In this document: positions 48,027 to 61,734 of the stretch, in pieces
How positions within the stretch are numbered: the first letter of the stretch is position 1
Layout: each line of letters starts with the position of its first letter
DNA from: Tillus elongatus
Taxonomy: Eukaryota; Arthropoda; Insecta; Coleoptera; Cleridae
Length of the DNA: 64,000 nucleotides
Assembly (NCBI GenBank): GCA_964006375.1
Contig: OZ023265.1
Coordinates: 171,747,943 to 171,811,942 of the forward strand
Reading direction: 5' to 3'
Notes under the pieces: model-generated
The model's input: only the letters and a program-made list of their open reading frames with translations
What the model was told of the DNA's origin: nothing
The model's database searches: none
Translations under genes and position numbers: made by a program

Positions 48027-48690
48027 AGTAATGAGTCATTTTCTCTTGTTGGCATTTCTGTGGATCGTAATCTTAATTCGCACCAACATGTCACATCAAT
48101 TGCAGAAGCGGCTGCTAAGAAATTAGGTTTCCTCTTCCGTGCTCGCAAATACTTTTCACCAGCTAATCTCTATACCTTATATACTTCACAAATAAGGCCA
48201 AACCTCGAATACTACTCCCACATCTGGGGTGCCGCTGCCGCTTCTACACTCGCTATCCTGGACTCCATTCAAAAGAGAGCTATACGTCTCATCGGTGACC
48301 CTACCCTCACTCAAAGGCTGCCATCCCTTGCCCACCGACGTGCCGTTGGTGACCTCTCTCTCTTTTTTATAGATATCTGCACGGGCAGTGCTCAGAGGAG
48401 CTTTCCTCCATAGTTCCCCCACCTGCTGCCCCCAACAGATCTACCAGGGGAACAGAGCGAATGCACCCTTTTACTGTCCAGGTCACCAGACTTAGAACAT
48501 CTTGTTATGCTCGCTCTTTTGTCCAGAGGACTTCCAAGTTGTGGAATTCCTTGCCGGCACATATTTTTCCTTCTCCTCCGAACCTCCAAACTTTCAAGTC
48601 CAGAATTAACAAGCTGCCTCTTTCCTCCTTGTCAAGACGATAGTATTTAGGCTGTAAGCCCTCGTGGTGTGTTGTTGAAAATATATTTAA
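48027..48690 (+). pseudogene. Jockey/CR1-like LINE, 3' fragment (copy 2)
   Basis: Same element as 9596-10192 but extending further 5'. It reads VGISVDRNLNSHQHVTSIAE and KKLGFLFRARKYFSPANLYT, then QIRPNLEYYSHIWGAAAAST. A frameshift in a T/C run near 48365 separates it from the final part (TSKLWNSLPAHIFPSPPNL). The 3' tail is again GTAAGCCCTCGTGGTGTGTT. Only the thumb region and C-terminus of the polymerase remain. Confidence 0.85.
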
Positions 48691-48699
48691 AAAAATATA

Positions 48700-49160
48700 T
48701 GTAGTAATAGTAACAGTATTTTTTTTATAGTTTGCCTCCGTGCGGAAGACAATATTTGTTAAGTTCGTTGGGTCACATTTAGTACCACGCGCGTCAATGT
48801 TCTTTGCAAGTATGAAAACCTGCTTACAAAATGAGTAGGGGGTGATAGATGAGTTACTAGATCTATCCTTTTTATTATCAACGATTTCACAGGTTAGTTG
48901 GTCAATATTTTTTAATAAATAGCACTTTAATGCGTATTTCTGTATTTCTCGTATTGTATGTCTCAAACAGGTACAGTCTCTGGCTTAAAATTAGACATAC
49001 CTACGTTTGTTAACCGTCCAAGCCTATCGAGGTTAATGTACAAGCAGCTTGTACGACCGGATTTCAGTGTAGTCTTGGACAAAAGCCTAGTCCATACACT
49101 CGCGAATTGCGAAATCGGCGCGAAACGTATTCCTATTGGTTTATTTAAAATAATATCGTA
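48700..49160. other. Unassigned ORF-bearing stretch
   Basis: On the minus strand a frame is open for about 85 codons from 48966, including REIQKYALKCYLLKNIDQLT and KQVFILAKNIDARG. A + strand frame is open at 48958-49161. I do not recognise either. The minus frame has protein-like composition and could be a fragment of an unidentified element. Confidence 0.25.
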
Positions 49161-49341
49161 AAACTGTTGTTTTTTATTAGATTTTATAAATGTATCTTAC
49201 TAATTTTTGTGTGCATACAGTTACATGTATTTTCTTATGATCAGATTACTACTGTGAGATGAAATCAAACATAACACTTCTAAACACGATCAAAATATAT
49301 GCTCTACTTTTAAGTTTGTGTAGCCTCCATGTTACTTAAGG

Positions 49342-50839
<1,498 letters not shown>

Positions 50840-51950
50840 CATTTTTATTATCTGGTTTCAAATTTTAAGAGCACAATATAGGCACAAGTGGCTACATCTA
50901 TTTTAATGACAATCATTTACTACTTAACCTCAAAGCAGAACTGTCAAACCATAATAAATAAACAAAACACGTTATTATTAATTAGTTTCCAATTTTAAAA
51001 GCAATATACAATCATTTACTTAACCTCAAAACAGAACTATCAGACCATAATAAATTAACAAAACAACCTATCCCATCTGGTTTTTACTTCAAGTAGCATA
51101 CAAATCTTCCTTATTTTCCCATCCCACTTTCAGACTGCATATTTTTGAACTTTTACAAATCCTCGGATCCGAATATACCCGAATGCGGTCATTAGGGTGG
51201 GATCGCCACAGTTCGGGTGTGAACGTTCGTTGCACATTAGGATGTTGTGGCGATCCTGCCTTACGTGTGTTATTTTGTTTGGTTATCGCTGCATTATGAT
51301 GTAGGTATGCCTGTGGTGTATGTATCAATCTACACGTAGCAGGTGACTACTGTGTCTTTGTCTGGCATCATACTTTAACCACTTAAGTTGTTTCAATTCA
51401 ACACCATGACACCAGAGTTGTCAGATTGGACGATTTAACTGAAATTGGGCTATCTTTATTGTGAGTTTTTTTCTTTCTTCAAAGACATCGCCGAGTCGCA
51501 AATTGGTCTACGTTTGTTGTCTAAAAATCATCGCCAATTGGGCGATTTTAAAGAAAGGAACTCTGTTGTAAAACTATTCAGCCCCGCGAAAGTTTGATTT
51601 ATTCAAAAGTAACATAGACGAACATTCTTGTATTCATGAAAAGCAATGACATTTCGACATGCGTGGAAAACCAACGGTACCCAGCATGCTGGGATAGATA
51701 ATAGATGATAGGTGACAGAGCCAGTAGGACAGGTGACAGGGGCAAAATGTTGTTTATGTTTTGTATTATATTAGAGTATATTTTATGTTTCGTTATATAG
51801 AAAAAATATTTTGCATTCTTATAACACTGATGGTGGGTGTCTGTTTTGATATTTTATAAATAAATTTTTGTTTTGGTTCCTTTTTCATTTTAAATTTGAT
51901 GACCAAAGGTAAATCGTTATTTATATGCGATTTTGATGCACTATAGATTT
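50840..51950. other. Unassigned sequence with a short direct repeat
   Basis: About 50905-50965 and 51010-51066 share TTACTTAACCTCAAA.CAGAAC and CATAATAAAT.AACAAAAC in direct orientation. No gene was recognised in the rest. Confidence 0.4.
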
Positions 51951-51952
51951 TC

Positions 51953-52150
51953 TCCGCGGCTATGGCCAATCACTGACGTCAGGGAGTAGTTTCACCTCAT
52001 TATCCTGGATAATTCTGCTCAAACATAGTGCCACAACCTCGGTTAATATTAATTTTATAGTGTGAAGTAAATGGGAAACTCTGGGAATCAAATACAGTAC
52101 TGTTGGCTCCAGAGGCACACGTTCGTATCACCGGACCACCGAGGCTCTAT
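51953..52150 (-). mobile_element. tRNA-derived SINE copy 4, internally deleted
   Basis: On the minus strand the tRNA-like head (52150-52080, CCTCGGTGGTCCGGTGATAC with a degraded box B) and the 3' tail phrase ATTGGCCATAGCCGCGG are present. The central body with the GGCGTAAAGCCGTCGG block is missing. It has no (CA)n tail. Confidence 0.8.
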
Positions 52151-52659
52151 GCAGATCATTATAATAAAGCTTCTTCTTCGTCAACCTAGAAGAGAGCTTT
52201 AATTAAAAAAATTGAAATTCCCGCCAAAAATTTCCGAGTTTGGATGATTTGCACTTGAAACTTTGATAGAAACTGCGCCATTTTGGGCCATTTTGTCTGG
52301 ATCAAAAGTTCGAGATTTTGGTCGATGTCGTTCAGCAAAAGGGCGATATTTAGTTTTAAAAACCTGGCAACCCTGCATTGCACCATGCCACTGCCACTGC
52401 CACAGCGGTCGGTTTAATAAACAATTTCCTCTTATGCTGTGACCATGCCATTACGCAAAAGTACAGATAACATGAAATAAAAAAAATTGATATGATTGCA
52501 GTAAGTAATGGTTTTTAAGTGAGAGATTTAATACATTTCTAAAACACACTATAATTTGTAGCTTAATGAACGCCCCCAATTAACGTTTCAGACTGAAAAT
52601 GTAACATGGAAAGATTAAATTTTAAGGACGGGAATAGTACCAAGTAACAAACACTTGTT

Positions 52660-52745
52660 ACGCAGCTCTACTGGCCGAGTGGTAACGTGATCAGCTCATA
52701 ACTAATCTTGACGGCCGGTGCGTGTTCCGACACGATCCACATTTT
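52660..52745 (+). other. tRNA-like sequence, probably SINE-derived
   Basis: It contains a box-A-like TGGCCGAGTGGTAACGTG and a degraded box B (GTGTTCCGACACG). Stem pairing of a functional tRNA could not be drawn convincingly, so it is treated as a relic. Confidence 0.35.
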
Positions 52746-52749
52746 GTTT

Positions 52750-53140
52750 TATTTCACAAACTTTAATATGTGGTAGTAATAATGTTGTCCAAGTTTTGTA
52801 CGTTTGGACCAAGATATCATTTTTCTATAAACACCTGGATAAGTTTATCAGCTTTAAGTCTAGATGTAGAAATTTCAGTAGACATTTGTTATTGTTGATA
52901 AAAGAGAAGAGAATTTGTCTTTAAAAAACTTTTTTATTATTGGAAAAATACCTGCCACGTTTATAATTTGACAGGTACTTTCTTTTTCTAAATAGGAATT
53001 AAGTTTTCATTTAGAAAGATTTTGTAGCTTTAATAAAGTTTGTAATAGAAGTTCCTTTTAAAGGGATTTACTGTACCTAGAAGTACTAAATTTACATTTT
53101 CTAGCTTCATAGAAAATTCAGATTAGATTAAAGTGTTTCT
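52750..53140. other. Unassigned sequence
   Basis: AT-rich; nothing recognised. Confidence 0.4.
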
Positions 53141-53141
53141 T

Positions 53142-54107
<966 letters not shown>

Positions 54108-54159
54108 CTTCGACTTTTTTATAATAGAAAGATATCCATGGTAAAACTTTAGGAAAAAT

Positions 54160-54276
54160 TCTTCAATCTCTAAGGTCAGTTTAAATTTAAGGTGTTTATT
54201 CTACTAATATCTCGTTTTAATAGTTTACAATTTTTATGAAAATTCACTACGATAATGCACTTGCTACGTCCCAAAT
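54160..54276 (+). mobile_element. (TA)n-family terminal fragment
   Basis: Only the subterminal GAAAATTCACTA and the terminus (GATAATGCACTTGCTACGTCC) are clear, about 160 bp after the end of the previous copy. This gives two successive termini in the same orientation. Confidence 0.65.
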
Positions 54277-54618
54277 TTTTTTTTATTTACGATTTTGTTA
54301 AAAATAAGTCCTAAAATTTAACAGCTTGCTTCACACAGTATACAAGACCTTGAATCAACATTTAGAGATTACATCCTCACAATGCTTAGAACTCGTGCTT
54401 TGATCTGGTCAAATTGAAAGCAAAGAAATATTGTAACAAATCGGATCAAGAAGGCCGGGCAATGAAGGTCCAATATAGACATGGGTTGAGAAAAGTCGAG
54501 AGCTGCTTTATCTCCAATAACCATCTGCTATTCGACACTTGACCGCCATCGGGAAATGCCAGGGATGTACGAATGTTTTCTGTTACTAGTCCTTTATTTC
54601 TTCTTCGTCCGTGTAATC

Positions 54619-56960
54619 CAGGGGCGTGCGGTGACATTTCAAATAAGGGAAGCAATTCTCAGAAGCTTACCTATTTGTAGTGTAACTCAATTCTTCTGTC
54701 GTTTTTGGCAAATTTTAATAATGTCGTCATAAAACTGTGGATTCTGGGACATTTACTGGACGAGTTTATTTTCAACTGACAAAATTGAAATTTGGGAAAG
54801 ACTTTCCTGTCCTGTTGCATTCCTAACAAAACTCTTGATACGTTTCAATGTAAAAAAAAATCGTTCTAAAGATGCAGGAATTGTTAATACTAATTCACAT
54901 AATTTGAACACTTCAGAACATCTTGCACTTGCATTTGCATTTCCAATTTTGATTGTTTTAAGAAAGTTCAAACTTCACTCGCGTTAGTTTTTGTGCCTAT
55001 AACATCGGTTTCATAAATGACTGTAAGTTCTGATCGTAATAAGGCTTTGTCAAAAGAATGTCCATGGTGGTGAAATAATGATTTGAATTAATCTTCTGGG
55101 AAAGGTATCCCTTTAAATCCTCCAAAATTACACAATTCAAGAAATTTCAGGTCACTAAGATGATCAAATCTGCAGTTAATTGGTTGCTGAATTTGATCTA
55201 TGATTTCGTAGAAAAGGCGGCGGTAAGAAGTTTGAAGGTCTTCCACATTATCAGTGCGCAGACGTTTTCTTCGTGGCTCCACTTCTCCTAATTCAATTGT
55301 TTTTTCCCAGAACTTATCAAATTCATTTTACTTAAGGTAGCAAAAAACACTTTACATTCTTTAATATAATATATAGATTGGGATAAAATTAGATTTAATT
55401 TATGAGCACAACAGTGTACAAGTAGAGCACTGGAGAACGTTTCCCGCACTTTAGCTTGAATACCTCTTAAATGTCCGGCCATAACAGCAGCCCTATCATA
55501 GCTTTGGGCAATTAATTTATTATCAGCCTCCTCAATATCTTTCAGAATATTAAGCACAATTTTATATAGGGCGTTTGCGGTACGATCTTCTGTCACATTT
55601 TTAAAGCCTAAAAATCTTTCTTGTACACTCCCATCCATTTTTACGTAACGTATTACTACAGATAGTTGACTTAAATTAGTTACATCGGTTGTTTCATCTA
55701 GATCAATGGCAATGAAACGAGTCTGTTTAATTTCAGATTTAATTCTGTTCAAAATAATAATGGCAGCAGCCGAAATTATGTCATTCTGAATGCGATTTTA
55801 TGTCCCGCGAAAAACGTTAGACTGTTCCAAGTGATTTTTAAAAATAAATGTCGTATTTGGCTATTAAAAAAAACTAGGTCTTGAAAGTTTCCTCTATTTG
55901 CAGATGTAGTTGTTTCGTCATGACCCCGGAAGCCCAATTCCTGATGACCAAGAAAACACACAACATCAATAAGTCATTTTAATATGTTTATGTTTTTATC
56001 AACCAGTTCATTGTGTTGGCGATGACTAATTTCTATCTGCTTGTCAACGGCGTATTCAATTCGCGTTTTTTCAAAGACACTTAATTTTAAAATGGTCTGT
56101 AAATGCGCTTTAGACATAACATGTCTTTTTACTACTTTACGTAGATTATTCAAGTCGGGAAACCCACTTTTATTCCACACCCCCTTTACAGTCACAAATA
56201 GACTATCAGGCCAATAAAACAGTTTATTCCTGTTTTCACAACCCGTTAACCATTCATATTGTTTATAAGTTTTTTCCGCGTTGAAATGTCGAGTAGATGT
56301 TTTAATTCTTGGATTTAAGTTTTTAACAGCAGGTTTCGGCCTACATTTATTAATAATAGCACGTTTTTAAGCAAACAGTAAAGCTGAAAATTCTTTGGTT
56401 ATCAAAAAACACACAATACAATCACAGTTATTATTACCACTTGTTTGTAAAGTTTGTAAATCCCCACCCCCACAGACGCCGCTGTTAAAAGCTGATCTAC
56501 TTGCAGCCATATTAATAATCATAAAATGTCCATGTATTTAACATAGTCAACTGCTTATATCTACGAAATAATCAGAGACATTCACTTTGTACGTGCACCG
56601 GGTCTTCCTAGTACAACACGTTCTAAAAATACGCGTACATCCGTCGAGCTAGGGTTTCTTATAAAGTTGCCTGCTGACTACGTGTATTTAACCGAAGTCA
56701 TTGCAACTCGTGCTGTTCGCTGGCGCATTTACTGGGACGACGTCCTTGCTAGGAGCGTATATACAAATACAGTATGATGCATAATAAATAATTATGTGTG
56801 TGAGCTTGCGAAATAAAAATTGTAATAATTAAATTAGTTTCAGAGTTTGAAATTTGTTATTTAAAATACAAAAGGGATTTTAAATAATGCGGTTTAGGTA
56901 TGTTGTCGTTATTTTAAGGGAAGCAATGCTTCCCTTGCTTCCATGGACCGCACGCCACTA
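54619..56960 (-). mobile_element. Full-length hAT element with perfect 8-bp TSD
   Basis: Termini are CAGGGGCGTGCGGT at the left and ACCGCACGCCACTA at the right (imperfect inverted repeats). They are flanked by GTGTAATC at 54611-54618 and 56961-56968, an exact 8-bp duplication. Length is 2342 bp. Subterminal GGGAAGCAAT words occur at both ends. The transposase is on the minus strand and interrupted. Confidence 0.95.
54753..56345 (-). pseudogene. hAT transposase pseudogene (ZMYM1-like group)
   Basis: In order on the minus strand: an N-terminal stretch with GVWNKSGFPDLNNLRKVVKR (about 56185), then LGHQELGFRGHDETTTSANR (about 55950), the catalytic core FIAIDLDETTDVTNLSQLSV (about 55710) with the first Asp, and AQSYDRAAVMAGHLRGIQAK (about 55510) with the second. 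VHCCAHKLNLILSQSI follows (about 55410). Near the C-terminus LVLTIPASLERFFFTLKRIK and GQESLSQISILSVE (about 54890-54770) are the hAT dimerisation region. Several stops and frameshifts separate these blocks (for example near 55970, 55760, 55285 and 54975). The order and spacing are those of hAT transposases related to zinc-finger MYM-type 1 and DUF4371 proteins. Confidence 0.88.
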
Positions 56961-56968
56961 GTGTAATC

Positions 56969-57165
56969 TTTGTCCATTGTCTGTCTCTCTTACGTTTTCT
57001 CATAAATTACGATTAAGGCAGGACAGCTGTGATAATGCCGTCTCATCTACAAGAACTTTATGTGTGTTCCGCTTTCCCAACTGAAAAAACAATTGAACAC
57101 TAACACGTTCAGGTTTAGCCTCTTAAAAAGATAATCACCGTCTTCTATAATTTGTGCGTATGTAG
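56969..57165. other. Unassigned sequence
   Basis: On the minus strand a short frame reads KVLVDETALSQLSCLNRNL, which I could not place. It may belong to the neighbouring Penelope-like relic. Confidence 0.3.
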
Positions 57166-57169
57166 AATT

Positions 57170-57740
57170 TTGTAAACTCCATGGGATTCGTTTGTAATCG
57201 TATCCTTGGGATTTTTATTAGTCGTGACAGTCTTTGTTGTATTGAGGATCCATGTTATGGGTTCCAACAATTGGCGGATTTTGTCGAAGACAGCTGTCTA
57301 TCTGTTGTTTTTGTTATGGTATGGTGGTTAGGTTCTATGCGTCCCTAATGTCTTCCAATATGCAGTTTTTTCTATTCGTTTTTTAGGAATGTCTGTTTTA
57401 GCAGGCCTAATTATCTCTATTTATTGTTATCGTGCGTTAGTCTTATAAATTGTGTCGCTAGCGTTCGAATTACGGAACTTAGTTGCGATATGTTATGTTA
57501 GAATTGGGTGTTAAGGTAGCAATTAGTGTGGGTTCGTTTTCGGTAAACAATCTAAGAAAATCCTCGGAGTGGCTTTTTGGTAACGCGTGCGTCTAAAAAA
57601 GGTAAAGAAGACTAGTTTTATATTTCCATGGCAAACTAGATTTGGACGTTGATGCTGTTTAAGTGAGAAAAAAATTCGTCCAGAGATTGTTTACCGTATG
57701 TTCTGATAGCGAAAATTTAATCATAATCAACATACCTTAA
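57170..57740 (-). pseudogene. Penelope-like reverse-transcriptase relic
   Basis: On the minus strand, in shifting frames: YGKQSLDEFFSHLNSINVQI (about 57690), LPFLDARVTK, YRKRTHTN (about 57540) and ISQLSSVIRTLATQFIRLTH followed by DNNK (about 57480-57410). These match the C-terminal part of Penelope RTs, where LPFLDVLV...YRKPTHTNRYL is followed by a basic region before the GIY-YIG domain. Stops are frequent. It is a different, older copy from the one at 38860-39832, and its endonuclease is not recognisable. Confidence 0.65.
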
Positions 57741-58165
57741 CCAGCAGGTTAGCTTAAGTTTGGATGACATGCGATATTCTAGAAGGGCTAGGGTATCCAG
57801 CAAAATATAAATTTTATGCGCGAGAGTGTCGAAGGTTTTAAATAGATGTACGAGGAGATAAAAATACTCAGCCTACAACAGCTCCTTATTCCGAAGCGAA
57901 ATTAATTTCCTCATTGTTTCGACTGCATGATATATTTTTTAATTAAACTTTTCATTCAGGTTTGTTATAGACAGACCCAACTTTTCACATCATTTTGAAA
58001 TACATAATACATTTTGTACAAAACATTTACTTCAGTTTCATAGAGGCACCAATTTCCACATTGTTTTGGAATGTATAATACATTTTATCTGCGGTTGTGT
58101 TAGAGGCAACAGTAATGTTTCGTCATATAGATATTGTATATTTTAAATAATATCAGTTCATGAGT
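57740..58165. other. Unassigned sequence with a short direct repeat
   Basis: About 57980-58040 and 58050-58095 share ACATTTTG and GAAATACATAATACATTTTGT-like words. Otherwise nothing was recognised. Confidence 0.35.
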
Positions 58166-58169
58166 ATAG

Positions 58170-58595
58170 TGTCACACTTGTCTATGGGAATTAAGTTTAT
58201 GGACTTTGTTACTTCTATGGTCAGAGGCCGTTTGTAAAGTGGGTTGGTAACAGCGAACACTCTGGAATGATATTTCTAGAAGGGACCAGAAGTGACAGGT
58301 GTAGAACGGTGTAGAAGATCTAGAATCTCTATGGACAGTATAAATAGGCGAGCGGCACACAGAGCAAGTTAGTTCAGTATTGAGTGAGTGTGGTGCAGAA
58401 TAAATGATCATAGAGTATTAAGCGATTCAGCAGTAAGTGTTGGTGTATAAGAAGCGATCATACAAGGCGGATAGTGGAATATAGTTCTATGGACATTTAG
58501 TAATAGAGAGAAATATTTTAGTTGATAGTGATGTTGTAAAATATTCGGTTAAAATAAATTATTAGTGTGAAAACAGAACCCCGTAGAACGTAACA
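58170..58595 (+). repeat. 5' LTR of the gypsy element
   Basis: It begins TGTCACACTT and ends CGTAACA. A TATAAATAGG box at about 58338 is a plausible core promoter. A candidate primer-binding site, TGGTGTCAGAAGTGGGA, starts at 58598, two bases after the LTR. Confidence 0.92.
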
Positions 58596-58790
58596 ACTGG
58601 TGTCAGAAGTGGGATTTTCAAGCTGCTAGCGAAAATATTTTCCAGAATCTTCGTTGAACAACGTGGAACTTTCCAGAATCTCTCGAAGATCAGTGTCAGC
58701 AGTAAGTCACAACTAGGTGTGTTCTTGAAACAGAATAACTAGGTGTGTTCTTAAAACAGAATAAACTGTGTACCAGCTTTAAGCACGTCT

Positions 58791-60020
58791 ATGCCTAAGA
58801 AACGTAGCGCAACAGCCAATATGGACGCCCAGCTATTGGAATTGATTAAGAAAATGAAAGAAGAGACGAAGAAGCGAAAGAAGAGATGAAGAAGCGAAAG
58901 AAGAACTGACCAACAAAGATGAAGGGGCCAGAAGAAAAGACGAAGAAGTCAAAGAAGAAATGAAAAAAAGAGCTGAAGAGGCCAGAGAAAGAGACGAAGA
59001 AACCAAAGAAGAAATAAGAATAAGAGATGAAGACGCCAGAAAAAGAGACGATGAAGCCAAAGAAGAAATGAGAAAAAGAGACGAAGAGGTAAGAAAGGAA
59101 CTGAGAAAAGGGGACGAAGAAGCAAATGAAGAAATGATAAGAAGGGATGAAGAAAAAAAGGAATTCTACAAGAAAAGGCCAGCAGAATAGAAAATATTAC
59201 TTTATGTGTCGACGAACGTATGAAGCAGGTGAAAGACAACTTCGAACAAGTAGAAAACCAAGTAAGGGGTATCAGCGACGACGTACATGACAAGCTGACG
59301 AGTATACAAGAAGAAGTTCAACAGAAAATGCAATAATTGGAGAAGAGGTGTGATACCCTAGCTAAGGGAAACATCAGACTCGAACATAGCCTTATTGTGA
59401 GAATTAAGGTTCACACATTTGGTGGCTCAGTTCCATGGGGTATTTATCTACGCCAGATCAAGCCCGCTACTACATCAAATAATTGGGGCGAGAAAGAGAA
59501 AGCGACTTCGTTAATTGTAGCTCTCAGAGGAGATGCCCTAGATGTGCTTCAAGGTATTCCCAAAGAAGAACCGTTGAGTTTTGACAGCATTAACCATCAA
59601 TTAGAAATGAGGTTTGGCGAGCAGCATTTACAACAGCTGTATCGATTGCAGTTGAAAAATCGCTGTCAGAATTCGGGAAAAAGTCTCCAACATCTCCACG
59701 TCGACGTCGACTGACACGATTAGCCTACCACATAGCTCCGATGGAGTTTTTAAACCAGCTGTCGCTGCAAACCTTCATTGACGGCATCAGAGATACCGAC
59801 ACCCAACAGGCGCTGAGGATGGCGAGACACAAAAAACTTAAACAAAGCATTGACAAGTTCGCAGTCTCCAAGTTCAAGAAGAAAACAAAACATTCATCCA
59901 AGGTAATGCAGCTACTAAAGAAAATAGTAGAGCAAATAAGGCCTACGTCTCATGGGCACCCAATAAGAGCTCACCGTGCAAATGCCTTGCGCTGCTGGAA
60001 CTGCGGCAAGGTGAACCTAT
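58791..60020 (+). pseudogene. Gypsy Gag pseudogene with coiled-coil repeats
   Basis: The start is ATG 58791 (MPKKRSATANMDAQLLELIK). After a frameshift near 58870 the protein is a highly charged helical region made of imperfect 13-residue repeats of the type KRDEEAKEEMR (58900-59190), likely a coiled coil. A second broken junction leads to the Retrotrans_gag-like domain: GSVPWGIYLRQIKPATTSNN (about 59425) and ATSLIVALRGDALDVLQGIP (about 59505). A stop lies near 59712. The frame then resumes with FLNQLSLQTFIDGIRDTDTQ (59742). It ends at a zinc knuckle, CWNCGKV (about 59991), where a frameshift removes the His and final Cys. The nucleocapsid and RNA-binding role is inferred from the family. Confidence 0.88.
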
Positions 60021-60039
60021 AAGGGACGAATGTTGGGCA

Positions 60040-60475
60040 CTAAGATCACGCGCAAGGGAGAAAGTAAAGCTAAGACCGGTAACCGTTTCTCAGGTTACCG
60101 AATCTGGCAACGCTCTCGTCGTAGACGGATACTTTAGCGGTAATAAGACCCAGATGCTCGTCGACACAGGCGCACCGACGACCGTTAATCGCCGCGACAT
60201 GGTACCAAGATGGCAAGCAAGAGAGCCAGATAGAGTGTACAGAGCAAATGCAGCCGGTAGTATTTGGCGAAACTGACGACAAGCTACAAATTGCGACATG
60301 GAAGGCAAAAGAGAGAGCCATAGTCGCGGCCATATCAGATGCGATTATAATTGGCTTGGACATACTTCAAGGTCAGTGCGCTAAACTAGATCTTGGCACT
60401 AACATCCTGTCTATCAACGGTGAAGAAATAATAATGTCGCCTGGCAGTAACCTCGTAGTGCGGAAATCACTATAG
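60040..60475 (+). pseudogene. Retropepsin-type protease remnant of the gypsy element
   Basis: After the broken zinc knuckle the frame contains ALVVDGYFSGNKTQMLVDTG then APTTV; the catalytic LVDTGA is at about 60157-60174. A frameshift near 60265 leads into a second stretch with IIIGLDILQGQCAKLDLG and LSINGEEI, the flap and C-terminal part of the fold with its GLDIL motif. This is the usual order in Ty3/gypsy Pol, immediately after Gag. Protease activity would be needed to mature Gag-Pol, but this copy is broken. Confidence 0.8.
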
Positions 60476-61110
60476 AGGAAAATGGCAACGTCTGCCGTGA
60501 AAGTACTGTTCTAGTGAGGAGAGCTGTTAGAGGAAGAGAGGACCCAGTTACTCAGCCAGAAGCAAGTAGAAAAGAACTTATGGGAGAAGTACGAGACGAT
60601 GAGTGTAAAGACCATGTAGATGTGAAGCCAACACAGAAAAAGGTCAGTGGACACATTTGTTCGAACAGCCAATGTCGACAGGAAGAATAGGGCCTGCACA
60701 GATATTTGTGCAAGTAAAAACACCAGAACAACAGCAATGGCACGGAAGATCCAGTGCAACGTAAGAAATTCGCTTGAAGAGAGCTCCGACATATTGATGA
60801 GAAGGAAAGCCACATATTCTGCTGTCAGAATGCACATACGAGTAGAAAGCGACCGTATGAAGACCGGTTGTGACGTGCGTTCATCTGGTTTTAAAGAAGG
60901 AGATCGGGTATGGTTTTACAATCCATTACGACACAGCGACGGTCACTGAAACTACAGAAATTATGGGAGGGTCCGTAAAAGGGGGTCAAAAGGATTAATG
61001 ACGTAATCTATCTCATTCAGAGGAGCCCGAAGAGCGAGATGAAGGTGGTCCATATGCACAGGCTCACGCCGTACCAAGAAATGTCAGAGTTCGATCGGGA
61101 CGATCGAATG
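60476..61110 (+). pseudogene. Remnant of the 3' end of pol
   Basis: The protease is followed by a short unrecognised stretch and then directly by the tail expected after the integrase: VRSSGFKEGDRVWFYNPLRH (about 60880-60935). A shifted frame follows with features of a GPY/F-type C-terminus (VHMHRLTPYQ at about 61050). About 3 kb encoding RT, RNase H and the integrase core is absent. Confidence 0.65.
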
Positions 61111-61124
61111 TAAGAGGGGGGCAG
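61110..61124 (+). other. Polypurine tract
   Basis: GTAAGAGGGGGGCAG immediately precedes the 3' LTR, the position of the plus-strand primer in LTR retrotransposons. Confidence 0.8.
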
Positions 61125-61573
61125 TGTCACATTTATCTATGAGAATTGAGTTTATGGACTTTGTTACTTCTATGGTCAGAGGCCGGTTACAGTGTGAAGG
61201 TAACAGCGAACACTCTGGAATGATATTTCTAGAAGGGACCAGAAGTGACTGGTGTAGAACAGTGTAGAAGGTCTAGAATCTCTATGGACAGTATAAATAG
61301 GCGAGAGGCACACAGAGTAAGTTACTTCTGTATTGAGCTAGTGTGGTGCAGAATAAGTGATCATAGAGTATTAAACGAGTCAGCAGTAAGTGTTGGTGTA
61401 TAATAAGTGATCATAGAAGGCGGATAGTGGAATATAGTTCTATGGACATTTAGTAATAGAGAGAAACATTTTAGGTGATAGTGGTGTTGAAAAATAGTTG
61501 GTTAAATTAAATTAGTAGTTTGAAAAGCTGTGTTTTGTTAGCCAACAAATCCAGAACCCCGTAGAACGTAACA
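61125..61573 (+). repeat. 3' LTR of the gypsy element
   Basis: It begins TGTCACATTT and ends CGTAACA, co-linear with the 5' LTR including the TATAAATAGG box. It has an extra segment of roughly 20-25 bp (GTGTTTTGTTAGCCAACAAA) near the end. Confidence 0.92.
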
Positions 61574-61734
61574 ATAGAGTATATTAAAAATTTTCTGAAT
61601 GCGGACAAGAAATCTGAACAATCTGTGTCAGCGCATGATCAGACCAAAAGACAGTATACTGTTAATATGTCGATGTGGGAGATGCGCAGCGTTCCCAACC
61701 ATACGATAATCATCGTATTTTTACGATAATTTGC

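Larger units (their letters stand above)
58170..61573 (+). mobile_element. Ty3/gypsy LTR retrotransposon, internally deleted
   Basis: Two LTRs (58170-58595 and 61125-61573) flank 2.5 kb that encodes Gag, a protease and a short 3' pol remnant. ATAG precedes the 5' LTR (58166-58169) and follows the 3' LTR (61574-61577), a 4-bp target-site duplication. Reverse transcriptase, RNase H and most of the integrase are missing. The LTRs differ by scattered substitutions and a 20-odd bp indel, so the insertion is not very recent. The element is non-autonomous and its frames are broken. Confidence 0.93.

Noticed and set aside
58833..59293. Minus-strand Ser/Leu-rich frames
   Set aside because: They are shadows of the charged repeat in Gag.
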